Below are positions 32,453 to 40,822 of a stretch of 64,000 bases of DNA, one piece after another. The first letter of the stretch is position 1. Each line of letters begins with the position of its first letter. This DNA is from Kitasatospora sp. Root107. GTDB taxonomy: Bacteria > Actinomycetota > Actinomycetes > Streptomycetales > Streptomycetaceae. Position numbers and translations under genes: made by a program. The stretch lies in NCBI RefSeq assembly GCF_001424875.1, contig NZ_LMCT01000004.1:204476-268475 (forward strand), in the 5' to 3' direction. The notes beneath the pieces were generated by a model. It saw only the letters and a program-made list of their open reading frames with translations. It had not been told where the DNA came from and made no database searches.

Positions 32453-33225
32453 GCCCCGCCGTCGCGAGCCTGGCCGGGCGTGGCGTGCTGGTGACCGGCG
32501 CCGGGCACGGCATCGGCGCCGCGCTGGCCACCGCCTTCGCCTCCGCCGGGGCCAGGGTGGTGGTCAACGACCTGGACGCCGGGGCCGCCCAGGCCGTCGC
32601 CGACTCGATCGGGGCGTACGCCCTGCCGGGTGACGCCGCCGACCCGACGGAGCTGATCGCCGCGGCCCGGGCGGAGCTCGGCGCGATCGACGTCTACTGC
32701 GCCAACGTGGGCGTCGGCACGGCGGGCGGCGCGGACGCGGGCCCGGCGGCCTGGGCCACGGCCTGGGACGTCAACGTGATGGCCCACGTCCGGGCGGCCG
32801 AACTGCTGCTCCCTGACTGGCTGGAGCGCGGCGAGGGCCGGTTCGTGGCGACCGTCTCGGCGGCCGGGCTGCTCACCATGCTCGGCTCCGCGCCGTACGC
32901 GGTCAGCAAGCACGGTGCGCTGGCCTTCGCCGAGTGGCTGGCCGCCAGCTACCGGCATCGGGGTGTCCGGGTGCACGCGGTCTGCCCGCAGGGCGTCCGG
33001 ACCCGGATGCTCGAGGATTCCGGCCCGGCCGGTCAACTGCTACTGGCCGAGGGTGCGTTGGAGCCGTCGGCGGTGGCGGACGCGGTGCTGCGGGGAATCG
33101 CCGAGGAGCGCTTCCTGATCCTGCCGCACCCCGAGGTGGCCGACTACTACGCGACCCGGGCGACCGATCCCGACCGCTGGCTGGACGGCATGAACCGGCT
33201 CCAGCAGGCCCTTGAGAAGGAGTGA
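32449..33225 (+). CDS. SDR family oxidoreductase
   Basis: A 258-residue SDR starting at a GTG overlapping the previous stop (GTGA). Motifs: TGAGHGIGAALA for the cofactor, VVVNDLDAG after the second strand (NAD preference by the Asp), ANVG in place of NNAG, and the catalytic Ser with YAVSKHG. It ends with an extra FLILPHPEVADYYATRA segment, typical of SDRs accompanying acyl-CoA dehydrogenase/aminoglycoside-phosphotransferase-like clusters. It would oxidise a hydroxy group on the pathway substrate. Substrate unknown. Confidence 0.9.
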   Translation: MSPAVASLAGRGVLVTGAGHGIGAALATAFASAGARVVVNDLDAGAAQAVADSIGAYALPGDAADPTELIAAARAELGAIDVYCANVGVGTAGGADAGPAAWATAWDVNVMAHVRAAELLLPDWLERGEGRFVATVSAAGLLTMLGSAPYAVSKHGALAFAEWLAASYRHRGVRVHAVCPQGVRTRMLEDSGPAGQLLLAEGALEPSAVADAVLRGIAEERFLILPHPEVADYYATRATDPDRWLDGMNRLQQALEKE

Positions 33226-33231
33226 TTCCCC

Positions 33232-34200
33232 ATGATGCGGGCATGGCAGGTCGGTGAACTGGGCGAGCCCGGTGCAGTGATGCGGTTGGCGGAGGTGGAG
33301 CAACCATCGCCCGGGGCAGGGCAGTTGCTGGTCCGGGTACGGGCCGCCGCAGTGAACTTCCCGGACGCGCTGATGTGCCGTGGGCACTACCAGGTGCGGC
33401 CGCCGCTGCCGTTCACGCCCGGCGTGGAGCTGTGCGGCGAGGTGGTCGGCGGCGAGCGGTCCGGGGAGCGGGTGATCGGGACTCCGCTGCTGCCGGCCGG
33501 GGCGTTCGCCGAGTACGCGCTGATGGACGCGCGGACGGCGTTCGCGGCCCCGGCGGCGCTGGACGACGCGGAGGCGGCGGCGATGCACATCGCCTACCAG
33601 ACCGCCTGGTTCGCCCTGCACCGCCGGGCCGCCCTGCGGGCCGGGGAGACCCTGCTGGTGCACGCGGCGGCCGGCGGGGTCGGCAGCGCGGCGGTCCAGC
33701 TCGGCAAGGCGGCCGGGGCGACGGTGATCGGTGTCGTGGGCGGGCCGGAGAAGGCGGTGGCGGCAAGGGAGTTGGGCGCCGATGTGGTGATCGACCGGCG
33801 CTCCGAGGATTTCGTGACGGTGGTCAAGGAGGTCACCGGCGGGCGCGGTGCCGACGTGGTCTTCGACCCGGTCGGCGGCGACGCGTACACCGGATCGGCG
33901 CGCTGCGTCGCCTTCGAGGGCCGGATCGTGGTGGTCGGCTTCGCCAGCGGCACCATCCCGACGCCCGGGTTGAACCACGCCCTGGTGAAGAACTACTCGG
34001 TGCTCGGCCTGCACTGGGGGCTCTACGGAGTACGCGAGCCGGCGGCCGTCCTGGCCGCCCACGCGGAGCTGACCGCGCTGGCCGGGAAGGGCGTGGTCCG
34101 GCCGCTGGTGAGCGAGCGGCTACCGCTCGAGGGCGCGGCGGACGGTGTCCAGCGGGTGGCGGACGGCACCACCACGGGGCGAGTGGTGGTCTTGCCGTGA
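33232..34200 (+). CDS. NADPH:quinone oxidoreductase-like MDR protein
   Basis: A 322-residue zinc-free medium-chain reductase. It has the QOR layout: AAAVNFPDALMCRGHYQVRPPLPFTPGVELCGEVV, a Rossmann motif HAAAGGVGSAAVQLGKAAGA, and GADVVFDPVGGDAY (in parts), and ends with the family GVQRVADGTTTGRVVVLP. No structural zinc Cys cluster is present. In this context it may reduce the double bond of an enoyl-CoA or enone. Last gene of the operon, followed by a strong hairpin. Confidence 0.92.
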   Translation: MMRAWQVGELGEPGAVMRLAEVEQPSPGAGQLLVRVRAAAVNFPDALMCRGHYQVRPPLPFTPGVELCGEVVGGERSGERVIGTPLLPAGAFAEYALMDARTAFAAPAALDDAEAAAMHIAYQTAWFALHRRAALRAGETLLVHAAAGGVGSAAVQLGKAAGATVIGVVGGPEKAVAARELGADVVIDRRSEDFVTVVKEVTGGRGADVVFDPVGGDAYTGSARCVAFEGRIVVVGFASGTIPTPGLNHALVKNYSVLGLHWGLYGVREPAAVLAAHAELTALAGKGVVRPLVSERLPLEGAADGVQRVADGTTTGRVVVLP

Positions 34201-34203
34201 CCC

Positions 34204-34253
34204 CCGGGTCCGTGGCGGCGCACCGGGTTCACGGTGAGCCGCCACGGACCCGG
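34204..34253. terminator. Bidirectional terminator between the two catabolic arms
   Basis: Perfect 16-bp stem CCGGGTCCGTGGCGGC / GCCGCCACGGACCCGG with an inner CACCG/CGGTG helix, between the convergent MDR and acyl-CoA dehydrogenase genes. Confidence 0.85.
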
Positions 34254-34266
34254 CGCAGCGCTCCGG

Positions 34267-35343
34267 TCAGGGCGACGGGACCGGCAGGTCCGCCAGGTCG
34301 GCCAGCGTGTTGCGGTGGTGGCCCGGGGTGCCGAGGGCGAGTTGGTCGGCCTTGGCGCGCTTGAGGTAGAGGTGGGCCGGGTGTTCCCAGGTCATGCCGA
34401 TGCCGCCGTGCAGTTGGATGCACTCCTCGGCGGCCCGGACGGCGAGTGCGCCGCAGTGGGCCTGGGCGACGGCCACCGCGATGGCGGTGTCGGGGCTGTC
34501 GGTGGCGAGTGCGTCGGCGGCGTAGCGGGCCACCGCCCGTCCGCCGACGGTCTCCAACCAGAGGTCGGCCAGGCGGTGCTTGAGAGCCTGGAAGGAGCCG
34601 ACCTGGCGGCCGAACTGCCGACGCTCCTTCAGATAGCCGACGGTGGTGCTCAGGCACCACTCGGCGAGGCCGAGCTGTTCGGAGGCGAGCAACCCGGCTC
34701 CGGTCAGCAGCGCCTGCCGGACCGGTCCGTCGTGGGAGGCCAACTGCCGGGCGGGGGTGCCGTCGAGGGTCACGTCGGCGAGCTGCCGGGTGAGGTCGAG
34801 CGAGGTGCGCCGGGTGACCGTGGCGGTCTCGACCGCGTACAGGCCGCCGTCGGCGGGGACCAGTAGGACGTCGGCCGGAAGGGCGTCCGCCACCGAGGTG
34901 ATCCGGCCGGTGAGGGTGCCGCTGGGGCCGACCGAGACGCTGGGGAGTGCCGCGTCCGGGGCGGTGGAGAACGGCACCGCCAGCGTGGCGGTCAGAGCGC
35001 CGGAGGCGACGCCGGGCAGCAGCTCGCGGTCCTCGCAGGCGAGCAGTGCGGTGAGGCCGAGCACCGAGCTGCCGAAGTACGGCACCGGTGCCACCGAGCG
35101 CCCCAACTCCTCCAGTACCACTGCGACTTCGCGCAGCGAGGCACCGGCGCCGCCCAGCGACTCCGGCACCTGGAGCCCGGCCACGCCGAGCCCGGTGGCC
35201 AGGCTGCGCCAGAGCGGCAGGTCGTACGGCTCGGGGCCCTCGCAGCGGGCCAGGATCGCCGAGGGCGGGCAGTGGTCGGTGAGCAGGGCCCGGACGCTGG
35301 AGCGGAGTTCCTCCTCGATCTCCGAGTAGAGCAGATCACTCAT
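34267..35343 (-). CDS. Acyl-CoA dehydrogenase, small-subunit-like
   Basis: A 358-residue acyl-CoA dehydrogenase. The ATG at 35343 overlaps the stop of the upstream dehydrogenase gene (ATGA), which is better than an ATG 18 bp further up. Family marks are LQVPESLGGAGASLREVAVVLEELG, FQALKHRLADLWLE and CIQLHGGIGMTWEHPAHLYLKRAKAD (in parts). The middle beta domain is short and substrate-binding motifs are weak, as in one partner of the alpha2beta2 dehydrogenases of steroid and other cyclic-acid catabolism. The overlapping partner gene supports a heterotetramer, by inference. Confidence 0.88.
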   Translation of the reverse strand: MSDLLYSEIEEELRSSVRALLTDHCPPSAILARCEGPEPYDLPLWRSLATGLGVAGLQVPESLGGAGASLREVAVVLEELGRSVAPVPYFGSSVLGLTALLACEDRELLPGVASGALTATLAVPFSTAPDAALPSVSVGPSGTLTGRITSVADALPADVLLVPADGGLYAVETATVTRRTSLDLTRQLADVTLDGTPARQLASHDGPVRQALLTGAGLLASEQLGLAEWCLSTTVGYLKERRQFGRQVGSFQALKHRLADLWLETVGGRAVARYAADALATDSPDTAIAVAVAQAHCGALAVRAAEECIQLHGGIGMTWEHPAHLYLKRAKADQLALGTPGHHRNTLADLADLPVPSP

Positions 35344-36509
35344 CGGGGCAGATCCTTCCACGGCAGGTCCTTGTCGGTGCGGGGTTCGGCGGGCAGGCCG
35401 AGCACCCGTTCGGCGATCACGTTGCGGAGGATCTCCGAGCTGCCGCCCTCGATCGAGTTGCCCTTGGCGCGCAGGTAGCGGTACCCGGCCTCTCGGCCGG
35501 TGAAGTCGACCACCTCGGGGCGGGTCATCGTCCAGTCGTCGTAGCCGAGACCCTGTTCGCCGAGCAACTCGACTTCCAGGCCGCTGAGTTCCTGGGCCAG
35601 CCGGGCGAAGGCGAGCTTCATCGCCGCACCCTCGGGCCCCGGCTGACCGGAGGTCAGCTGTTGCCGAAGCCGCTCGCCGGTCAGCCGGATCACCTCGGCG
35701 TCCAGCCAGCCCTTGAGCAGGCGTTGGTGCAGCTCGTGGCTTCGAAGTTCGGGCCGGGCCCGCCAGGTGTCGGCGACCACGCCGATCAGGCCGCCCTCGC
35801 GCGGGATCGCCTGGCCGCCGATCGCCACCCGCTCGTTGTTCAGGGTGGTCTGGGCGACCTGCCAGCCCTCGCCGACCGCGCCGATCCGGTGCGCGTCGGG
35901 GATCCGGACGCCGGTCAGGAACACCTCGTTGAACTCGGCCTCGCCGGTGAGTTGGCGCAGTGGCCTGACCTCCACGCCGGGGTCGGTCATGTCACAGACG
36001 AAGTAGCTGATGCCCCGGTGCTTGGGCAGGTCCGGGTCGGTACGGGCGAGCAGGATGGCCCAGCGGGCGGCGTGCGCGATCGAGGTCCACACCTTCTGGC
36101 CGTCCACCACCCAGTGGTCGCCGTCCCGGACCGCCCGGGTGCCGAGCGCGGCCAGGTCGGAGCCCGCGCCGGGCTCGCTGAACAGCTGGCACCAGACCTC
36201 CTCGCCGGTCCAGAGCGGGCGGAGGAAGCGTTGCTTCTGCTCCTCGGTGCCGTACCGCAGGATGGTCGGGGCGGCCATCCCGAGGCCGATGCCGATCCGG
36301 CGCGGATCGTTGTCGGGTGCCCCGGCAGCTGCCAACTCAGCGTCCACCACGGCCTGTTCGGAACGCGGGGCGCCGAGCCCGCCGAGGCCGGGCGGGAAGT
36401 GCACCCAGGCCAGCCCGGCGTCGAACCGGGCCCGCAGGAAGTCGAGCCGGTCGGTGCCGGCCGGGTCGTGCTCGGCGAGCAGTTCGCGGGTCAGTTCCCG
36501 GACGTCCAT
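35340..36509 (-). CDS. Acyl-CoA dehydrogenase, FadE-type partner
   Basis: A 389-residue acyl-CoA dehydrogenase overlapping the preceding one. WCQLFSEPGAGSDLAALGTRAVRDGDHWVVDGQKVWTS is the FAD/substrate loop (cited in part), VDGQKVWTSIAHAARW follows, and NSIEGGSSEILRNVIAERVLGLP is the C-terminal FAD-binding end. This fits the catalytic half of heterotetrameric FadE pairs. The gene lies 1 bp downstream of a third dehydrogenase, in one TetR-controlled operon. Confidence 0.9.
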   Translation of the reverse strand: MDVRELTRELLAEHDPAGTDRLDFLRARFDAGLAWVHFPPGLGGLGAPRSEQAVVDAELAAAGAPDNDPRRIGIGLGMAAPTILRYGTEEQKQRFLRPLWTGEEVWCQLFSEPGAGSDLAALGTRAVRDGDHWVVDGQKVWTSIAHAARWAILLARTDPDLPKHRGISYFVCDMTDPGVEVRPLRQLTGEAEFNEVFLTGVRIPDAHRIGAVGEGWQVAQTTLNNERVAIGGQAIPREGGLIGVVADTWRARPELRSHELHQRLLKGWLDAEVIRLTGERLRQQLTSGQPGPEGAAMKLAFARLAQELSGLEVELLGEQGLGYDDWTMTRPEVVDFTGREAGYRYLRAKGNSIEGGSSEILRNVIAERVLGLPAEPRTDKDLPWKDLPR

Positions 36510-36510
36510 C

Positions 36511-37728
36511 TCATGCCTCCCGGTAGCGCTTGAGCTCGCGGCGGGCCAGCGACCGCCGGTGTACCTCGTCCGGGCCGTCCGCCAGCCGCAAGGTCCGGTT
36601 GCCCGCCCAGAGTTGGGCCAGCGGGGTGTCCTGGCTGACCCCGGCGGCGCCGTGCGCCTGGACGGCCTTGTCGAGTACCCACTCGGTCATCGCGGGCACC
36701 GCGATCTTGATGGCCTGGATCTCGGTGTGCGCGCCCCGGTTGCCGACGGTGTCCATCAGCCAGGCGGTCTTCAGCACCAGCAGCCTGGCCTGCTCGATCC
36801 GTACCCGGGACTCGGCGATCCACTCCTGGACCACCCCCTGCTCGGCCAACGGCTTTCCGAACGCGACCCGTTCGGTGACCCGACGGCACATCAGCTCAAG
36901 TGCCCGTTCGGCGATGCCGATCGCGCGCATGCAGTGGTGGATGCGTCCCGGGCCCAGCCGGGCCTGGGCGATCGCGAAGCCGGCGCCCTCCGGGCCGATC
37001 AGGTTGGCGGCCGGCACCCGGACGTTCTCGAACAGGATCTCGGCGTGCCCGCCGTGGTCCGCATCGCCGTACCCGAACACGGTCATCCCGCGCCGGACGG
37101 TCACCCCGGGGGTGTCGCGCGGCACCAGGATCATGCTCTGCTGGTGGCGCGGTTCGGCGGTTGGGTCGGTCTTGCCCATCACGATCAGGATCCTGCAGTC
37201 GGGGTTCATCGCCCCGGTGATGTACCACTTGCGGCCGGTGACCAGGTAGTCGTCGCCGTCCCGCTCGATCCGGGTGGTGATGTTGGTGGCGTCCGAGGAG
37301 GCCACCTCCGGCTCGGTCATCGCGAAGGCGGAGCGGATCTCGGCGTTCAGCAGCGGCTCCAGCCACTGCTTGCGCTGGGCCTCGTCTCCGAACTGGGCCA
37401 GCAGCTCCATGTTCCCGGTGTCCGGCGCAGCGCAGTTCAGCGCGGCCGGGGCCAACAGCACGGAACGGCCGGTGAGTTCGGCCAGCGGTGCGTACTGCAG
37501 GTTGGTCAGGCCGGCACCCAGCTCGCCGGGCAGGAAGAGATTCCACAGCCCGCGCGAGCGCGCCTGCGCCTGGAGCTCGCGGACCACCGGGGGGATCGAC
37601 CACTCGGGCCGTGCGGGGTCGGCGAGTTGGGCCGCCAGCACCGGCTCGGCGGGGTACACGGCCTCGTCCAGGAAGGCCAGCAGCTGCTCGCGCAGCTCCT
37701 CGGTCCGGGCGTCGTAGGAGAAGTCCAC
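36511..37728 (-). CDS. Acyl-CoA dehydrogenase
   Basis: A 405-residue complete dehydrogenase. Motifs: SAFAMTEPEVASSDATNITT (FAD pyrimidine loop), GRKWYITGAMNPDCRILIVMGKTDP, and the C-terminal QAHGAAGVSQDTPLAQLWAGNRTLRLADGPDEVHRRSLARREL (in parts). The GPDEVHRRSLARREL ending is shared with ACAD10/ACAD11-type enzymes, which act with an aminoglycoside-phosphotransferase-like kinase; that kinase-like gene lies 2 bp upstream. In ACAD10/11 the kinase phosphorylates a 4-hydroxyacyl-CoA before rearrangement to the 3-hydroxyacyl form, so hydroxylated acyl-CoAs are candidate substrates. Confidence 0.92.
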   Translation of the reverse strand: MDFSYDARTEELREQLLAFLDEAVYPAEPVLAAQLADPARPEWSIPPVVRELQAQARSRGLWNLFLPGELGAGLTNLQYAPLAELTGRSVLLAPAALNCAAPDTGNMELLAQFGDEAQRKQWLEPLLNAEIRSAFAMTEPEVASSDATNITTRIERDGDDYLVTGRKWYITGAMNPDCRILIVMGKTDPTAEPRHQQSMILVPRDTPGVTVRRGMTVFGYGDADHGGHAEILFENVRVPAANLIGPEGAGFAIAQARLGPGRIHHCMRAIGIAERALELMCRRVTERVAFGKPLAEQGVVQEWIAESRVRIEQARLLVLKTAWLMDTVGNRGAHTEIQAIKIAVPAMTEWVLDKAVQAHGAAGVSQDTPLAQLWAGNRTLRLADGPDEVHRRSLARRELKRYREA

Positions 37729-37730
37729 GG

Positions 37731-38759
37731 TCAGCGCTCCTTCAGCGAGGTGAGGCCGAACTGCACGAATAGCGGCACGAGTTCACCCACCCGGTCGAAA
37801 CCCTGGCCGACCGTTCGGCCCTGGCTGTACCGGTAGTGGATTCCCTCCAGTACCACGGCGAGCTTGAACGAGGCGAAGCCGACGTACCAGCCGAGCGCCG
37901 AGACGTCCCGCCCCGAGCTCGCGGCGTACCGGCCGACCAGTTCGGCGGTGCAGGGGAAGCCCGGGGCGAGGGCGGCGCCGGGCAGTATCCCGTCGTACTG
38001 GCGGGCCAGTTCGGTGTACATCACCAGCAGGCCGAGGTCGGTGAGCGGGTCGCCGAGGGTGGACATCTCCCAGTCCAGCACGGCGGTGATCTCGTCGTCC
38101 GGGCCGATCAGCACGTTGTCCAGGCGGTAGTCGCCGTGCACCAGGGCCGGGGCGGGGGAGACCGGCAGAGTCTCGGTGAGCGTCTGCCGCAGCTCGGCGA
38201 TGCCGGGCACCTCGCGGCTCCGGGACGCCTCCAACTGCCGTTCCCAGCGCCGGAGCTGACGCTCCAGGAAGCCTTCGGGGCGGCCGAAGTCCGCCAGTCC
38301 GACGGCCGCCGGGTCCACCGCGTGCAGCGTCACCAGGGTCTCCACCAGGCGCAGGCCGAGCCCGTACACCCGGTGCTCGCCGAGCGCGGCCAGCACCGCC
38401 GGGTCGCGGTGCGGGGTGCCCGCCACGTGCTCCATCAGGTACCAGGGCGCGCCGAGCACCTCGGGGTCCTCGACCAGCAGCAGCACCTCCGGCACCGGCA
38501 CGGCGGTCGGGCCGAGCGCGGCCAGCACCCGGTACTCGCGGGCCATGTCGTGCGCGGTGGCCAGTACGTGCCCGAGCGGCGGCCGCCGGAGCACCCAGCT
38601 GCCGGTGCCGTCGGTCACCTGGTAGGTCAGGTTGGACCGCCCGCCCTCGAAGAGTTCGGCGCGCAGCGGTCCGCGCACCAGACCGGGCAGTGCGGCGTCC
38701 AGGTGGGCCCGCAGCCGGTCGAGGTCGAGGCCGGGCGGGTCGGCGTGGTCATCGCTCAA
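37731..38759 (-). CDS. ACAD10/11-type phosphotransferase (APH fold)
   Basis: A 342-residue kinase-fold protein. GGRSNLTYQVTDGTGSWVLRRPP holds the nucleotide loop and lysine-equivalent region, PWYLMEHVAGTPHRDP the hinge, VHGDYRLDNVLIGPDDEITAVLDWEMSTLGDPLTDLG the catalytic Asp and Mg-binding Asp (all in parts). This is the family fused to acyl-CoA dehydrogenase in animal ACAD10/11, where it phosphorylates 4-hydroxyacyl-CoA. It is the first gene of the minus-strand operon and is directly followed by an ACAD11-like dehydrogenase, which strengthens that reading. Confidence 0.92.
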   Translation of the reverse strand: MSDDHADPPGLDLDRLRAHLDAALPGLVRGPLRAELFEGGRSNLTYQVTDGTGSWVLRRPPLGHVLATAHDMAREYRVLAALGPTAVPVPEVLLLVEDPEVLGAPWYLMEHVAGTPHRDPAVLAALGEHRVYGLGLRLVETLVTLHAVDPAAVGLADFGRPEGFLERQLRRWERQLEASRSREVPGIAELRQTLTETLPVSPAPALVHGDYRLDNVLIGPDDEITAVLDWEMSTLGDPLTDLGLLVMYTELARQYDGILPGAALAPGFPCTAELVGRYAASSGRDVSALGWYVGFASFKLAVVLEGIHYRYSQGRTVGQGFDRVGELVPLFVQFGLTSLKER

Positions 38760-38791
38760 GGGAGGTCCTCACGGGAGAGCCGGGCAGCTGA

Positions 38792-38834
38792 CTAAGCGCT
38801 TGCTTAGCATTGCCCGCCGCCCCGCCGGTGTCAA
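38792..38834 (-). promoter_or_regulatory. TetR-controlled promoter 2 (acyl-CoA dehydrogenase operon)
   Basis: On the minus strand TTGACA (38834-38829), a 17-bp spacer and AATGCT form the promoter, and CTAAGCAAGCGCTTAG (38807-38792) begins 21 bp after the -35 box. Operator and spacing are identical to promoter 1, which points to one regulator for both arms. Confidence 0.85.
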
Positions 38835-38894
38835 CGCTCCCCGCGCAGCGCGACGGCCGCCCCCGGAACTCCCGGAGCGGCCGTCGCCCTGCTG

Positions 38895-39476
38895 CTACTG
38901 CCCGTTGACCTTGGTGGCGATCCGGTCGCCGAGGCCCTTGTCGACCTTGCGCCAGTACTCCAGCGCCCGGGCCAGCACCGGCGCCGAGACGCCGTTCTTC
39001 AGGTGCCCGCTGATGTTGGAGACCAGCCGCTCGCGCGCCGAGTCGTCCAGCACCTGACGCACCATCGTCCCGGCCTGTCCCCAGTCGTCATCCTCGCGGT
39101 GCAGCGGGTACGCCTCGCGCACCATCCGCCCCGCCACGTCCCAGCCGAGCGGCGAGCCCCACAGCTCCGGCTGCGCGGCCGGGCCGCCGTACGAGTTGGG
39201 CGCGTACGGCGTCTCGTTGCGGGCGGCGTCGAACCGCATCGGCCCGTCCTTGGCGTACGAGTGCACCGGGACGTGCGGCCGGTTGGGCGGCAGCTGCGCG
39301 TAGTTGGGACCGATCCGGTACCGGTGGGTGTCCGGATAGGAGAAGATCCGGCCGAGCAGCATCTTGTCCGGCGAGACGCCGATCCCGGGCACCAGGTTGG
39401 ACGGCTCGAAGGCGGCCTGCTCGATGTGCACGTGGTAGGACGAACAGCGTCCAGGACGGACGCTTGCTTCGGACAT
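38895..39476 (-). pseudogene. Catalase remnant lacking the catalytic N-terminal part
   Basis: A 193-residue frame. From residue 18 on it reads EQAAFEPSNLVPGIGVSPDKMLLGRIFSYPDTHRYRIGPNYAQLPPNRP (in parts), the C-terminal third of a monofunctional heme catalase, including the proximal Tyr motif RIFSYPDTHRYR. A normal catalase has about 480-500 residues. The beta-barrel with the distal His and Asn is missing, and an unrelated gene starts 95 bp upstream. The first 14 residues (MSEASVRPGRCSSY) have their own ribosome-binding site and may be the original start, so an internal deletion of about 290 codons is likely. It cannot be an active catalase. Confidence 0.85.
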
Positions 39477-39571
39477 GGGGAAGGGCCTCTTTGAGGTACT
39501 CGCGTACCGGCCGGCCGGCGGTCCGCCCCGCTACGGCCGTCTCCTACTCGAACACCGACCGGGCCCGCTTG

Positions 39572-39793
39572 CTACTCGGCCGTCCACACCGTCCGGTCGC
39601 CGCCGACCCAGGCCACCAGGTCGGGGTCGTCCAGGTCGGGGTCGGCCACGCCCGCGCGGCGGATGAACTCGGCCACGTCCTGCTCGCTGGTGGCCTTGCC
39701 GACCGGATTGCCGTAGATCTCCACCCGGCGGTACGGCCGGGCGCCGCCGGCGGGGGCCCGGACCACGACCGGCGGGTGGAAGATGTCGCTCAT
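39572..39793 (-). CDS. Small conserved-looking hypothetical protein
   Basis: A 73-residue acidic protein: it opens MSDIFHPPVVVRAPAGGARP, continues RRVEIYGNPVGKATSEQDVAEFIRRAG and ends LVAWVGGDRTVW. No Cys, no membrane helix. It looks like a small alpha/beta protein. I do not recognise the family. It lies 44 bp downstream of the DNA ligase gene on the same strand. Confidence 0.65.
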   Translation of the reverse strand: MSDIFHPPVVVRAPAGGARPYRRVEIYGNPVGKATSEQDVAEFIRRAGVADPDLDDPDLVAWVGGDRTVWTAE

Positions 39794-39837
39794 GCCTCAA
39801 GTGTCGCGCGGTCGGCCCCCGGGGTCTCGGCGGTGGT

Positions 39838-40785
39838 TCAGCCGGCGCTGTGCTCGCGGATCACCTCGCGGGCGGGCTTGTCCTCGCGCAGGCCCAGGAA
39901 GCGCGGGTGGCGCAGCCGCCCGTCCCTGGTCCAGCCGGTGAAGGCGAGCTGGGCGACCAGCTCGGGGGCGACCCAGTGCGGGTGCCGTTCGGGGACCGGG
40001 TCGGCGAACGGGGAGGCCGGGCGGGCCAGCTCGTCCAGCCGGGCCCGCAGGCGCACCAGGGTGGCGGTGTCGAAGCCGGTGCCGACCTTGCCCGCGTAGC
40101 GCAGCAACGGGCCCTCGTAGTGCCCGAGCAGCAGGGCGCCGAAGCCGGCCCGGGTGCCCGCCGGGTCGGTGAAGCCGCCGACCACCAGCTCCTGGGCGGC
40201 CGAGCACTTGAGCTTGAGCCAGTCGGGGGAGCGGCGCTGCAGGTACTTCCCCTCCGCGCGCTTGGCGATCAGCCCCTCCCAGCCCCGGGCGCAGGCGTCG
40301 GCGAGCGGCACCGGGCCCTCGACCTCCCGGTGCAGGGTGTACCGCAGCGGCCCGCCGTAGTGCACCGCCCGGCGGAGCACCTCCTTGCGCTCGCGCAGCG
40401 GCAGCCCGGTGGTGTCGTAGTTCTCCAGCTGGAGCAGGTCGAACAGGTAGTACGTGACGGTCACCCCGCTGGCCCTGGCCCGGATCGGGTCGTGCAGCTG
40501 CATCCGGCGCTGGAGCAGCTCGAAGCTGGTTCGGCCGTGGTCCAGCGCAACGATCTCGCCGTCGAGCACGAACCGGCGGACCGGCTGGGCGGCGAGCGCC
40601 TCGACCAGCTCGGGGTAGCCCGCCTCCAGCGACTTCCCGTTCCGGGAGAGCAGCCGGATGTCGTCGCCGTCGCGGTAGGCGATCGCCCGGATGCCGTCGA
40701 GCTTGCGCTCCAGCAGCCAGCCGGGACCGAACGTCCGGCGTTCGCTCGGGGTGGCCAACATGGGGCTGAACCGTTGGAGTGTCAC
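39838..40785 (-). CDS. ATP-dependent DNA ligase (NHEJ type)
   Basis: A 315-residue ligase. The nucleotidyl-lysine motif is LLERKLDGIRAIAYRDGDDI (KLDG, the adenylated Lys), followed by LLSRNGKSLEAGYPEL, FVLDGEIVALD, GWEGLIAKRAEGKYLQRRSPDWLKLK (in parts) and an OB-fold ending. It has the core ligase domains only, as in LigC or the ligase half of LigD. The GTG at 40785 begins VTLQRFSPMLAT, where similarity starts; no good ribosome-binding site is seen, so the start is tentative. With Ku and the polymerase-domain gene nearby it completes a bacterial NHEJ set. Confidence 0.92.
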   Translation of the reverse strand: MTLQRFSPMLATPSERRTFGPGWLLERKLDGIRAIAYRDGDDIRLLSRNGKSLEAGYPELVEALAAQPVRRFVLDGEIVALDHGRTSFELLQRRMQLHDPIRARASGVTVTYYLFDLLQLENYDTTGLPLRERKEVLRRAVHYGGPLRYTLHREVEGPVPLADACARGWEGLIAKRAEGKYLQRRSPDWLKLKCSAAQELVVGGFTDPAGTRAGFGALLLGHYEGPLLRYAGKVGTGFDTATLVRLRARLDELARPASPFADPVPERHPHWVAPELVAQLAFTGWTRDGRLRHPRFLGLREDKPAREVIREHSAG

Positions 40786-40822
40786 CCCACAAGAGTGCCC
40801 CCGGAGCGCGTCCGACGGCAGG

